64,000 nucleotides of DNA from DASWZN01 sp036404435 (GTDB lineage: Bacteria > Acidobacteriota > Terriglobia > Bryobacterales > Bryobacteraceae). The stretch spans positions 186,001 to 250,000 of the forward strand of contig DASWZN010000015.1 of NCBI GenBank assembly GCA_036404435.1, given 5' to 3'. The translations under genes and the position numbers were made by a program. This document shows positions 63,589 through 64,000 of the stretch, in pieces (positions within the stretch are counted from its first letter, which is position 1; each line of letters begins with the position of its first letter). A model generated the notes under the pieces. It ran no database searches and was not told the DNA's origin. It saw only the letters and a program-made list of their open reading frames with translations.

Positions 63589-64000
63589 CTAGCCGAGCTT
63601 GGCGGCGAGGTCCCGCATGCGCGCCGCGGTCTCCGGGAGAGGCGACTTGGCGGTCGCCTCCTGCCGCAGAAACTCGAGCAGCGAGGGACGGGCTCGAATG
63701 GCGGCGTCGAGCTGGGGGTTGGAGCCCGAGACGTAGGCGCCGAGCTGGATCAGGTCCTCGGATTGGTGGTAGGCCGCCAGCGCCTCACGCAGCCGCCGCG
63801 CAGACTGCTGCTCGTCGCCGGTGGCGATGGCAGAGCTGAGACGGCTCACCGAGTTCAGAATGTCGATAGCCGGGTAGTGACCCATGGCGGCCAACTGCCT
63901 GGAGAGAACGATGTGCCCGTCGAGCGTGGCGCGCGCCGCGTCGGCAATGGGATCGTTCATATCGTCGCCCTCCACCAGGACGGTGAAGAAGCCCGTAATG
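63589..64000 (-). CDS. fliI: Flagellum-specific ATP synthase FliI (C-terminal part)
   Basis: Partial at the window edge; 137 codons are visible, ending at 63589. The segment GFFTVLVEGDDMNDPIADAA then LDGHIVLSRQLAAMGHYPAI and DILNSVSRLSSAIATGDEQQ belongs to the F1-type ATPase core downstream of the P-loop, in the FliI/SctN style. The tail SPLPETAARMRDLAAKLG is the helical C-terminus. FliI powers flagellar protein export together with FliJ, whose gene follows on the same strand. Confidence 0.9.
   Translation of the reverse strand, partial: ITGFFTVLVEGDDMNDPIADAARATLDGHIVLSRQLAAMGHYPAIDILNSVSRLSSAIATGDEQQSARRLREALAAYHQSEDLIQLGAYVSGSNPQLDAAIRARPSLLEFLRQEATAKSPLPETAARMRDLAAKLG

Overview
The window is GC-rich, densely coded bacterial chromosome. 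The best guess for the source is an Acidobacteriota genome of the Bryobacterales/Solibacter type. The reasons are a VWFA-related protein of the acidobacterial type, tandem carboxypeptidase-regulatory-like secreted proteins, MacB-type permeases without a linked ATPase, an S46 dipeptidyl-peptidase, a B12-dependent ribonucleotide reductase, and several palindromic intergenic elements. The assignment is inference from gene content, because no rRNA or other marker RNA is present. I found no tRNA, rRNA, CRISPR array, transposase or phage gene.

Layout. 1-10.5 kb: a partial VWA protein, a rhomboid protease, two TPR proteins, RNase III (rnc), a methyltransferase and a half-size TauE protein, then a leftward block of MerR regulator, S41 protease and a long GMP synthase of the eukaryote-like type. 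10.8-24.1 kb: a complex I operon (nuoA, C, D, E, F, G, H, J, K, L, M, N) behind a good sigma-70 promoter. It has no nuoB and no nuoI. Palindromic elements sit in the D/E gap, in the H/J gap (beside a duplicated nuoJ start) and in frame in the 3' end of nuoM. 24.1-30.2 kb: pheS and pheT, separated by a translationally coupled two-gene module of an AAA/OLD-like ATPase and a DUF4276 protein with TOPRIM-like acidic residues. This nested module is the best candidate here for a poorly described system, probably immune or toxin-like. A TIGR01777 epimerase follows.

30-41 kb: a glycosylasparaginase, a VapB-like fragment, an S46 peptidase, a DUF6585 protein, a circularly permuted ATP-grasp-like protein, a DUF3617 protein, nrdJ with an upstream NrdR box, and a HicB/HicA pair. 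41-46 kb: an ECF sigma factor, a zinc-finger anti-sigma/TonB-C-like protein and rsmA in one leftward operon, then two coupled ABC permeases. 46-53.8 kb: three tandem paralogous secreted carboxypeptidase-regulatory-like proteins behind gatB, and a DUF5009 acyltransferase. 53.8-64 kb: a 23-residue membrane peptide gene, a small exported protein, a YbaK deacylase, an aldo/keto reductase-like protein, an MFS transporter, cutA, an FtsB-like protein, an MNT/HEPN pair, citrate synthase, a HAD phosphatase, hfq, hflX (apparently with a CTG start), fliJ and the end of fliI.

Taken together the window is mostly core metabolism: respiration, nucleotide synthesis, TCA entry, translation and RNA regulation. 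Small mobile-like additions (palindromes, toxin-antitoxin pairs, the ATPase-DUF4276 module) are placed in tight gaps of essential operons. Coding starts were chosen from ribosome-binding sites and overlap patterns, and alternatives are given where they matter.
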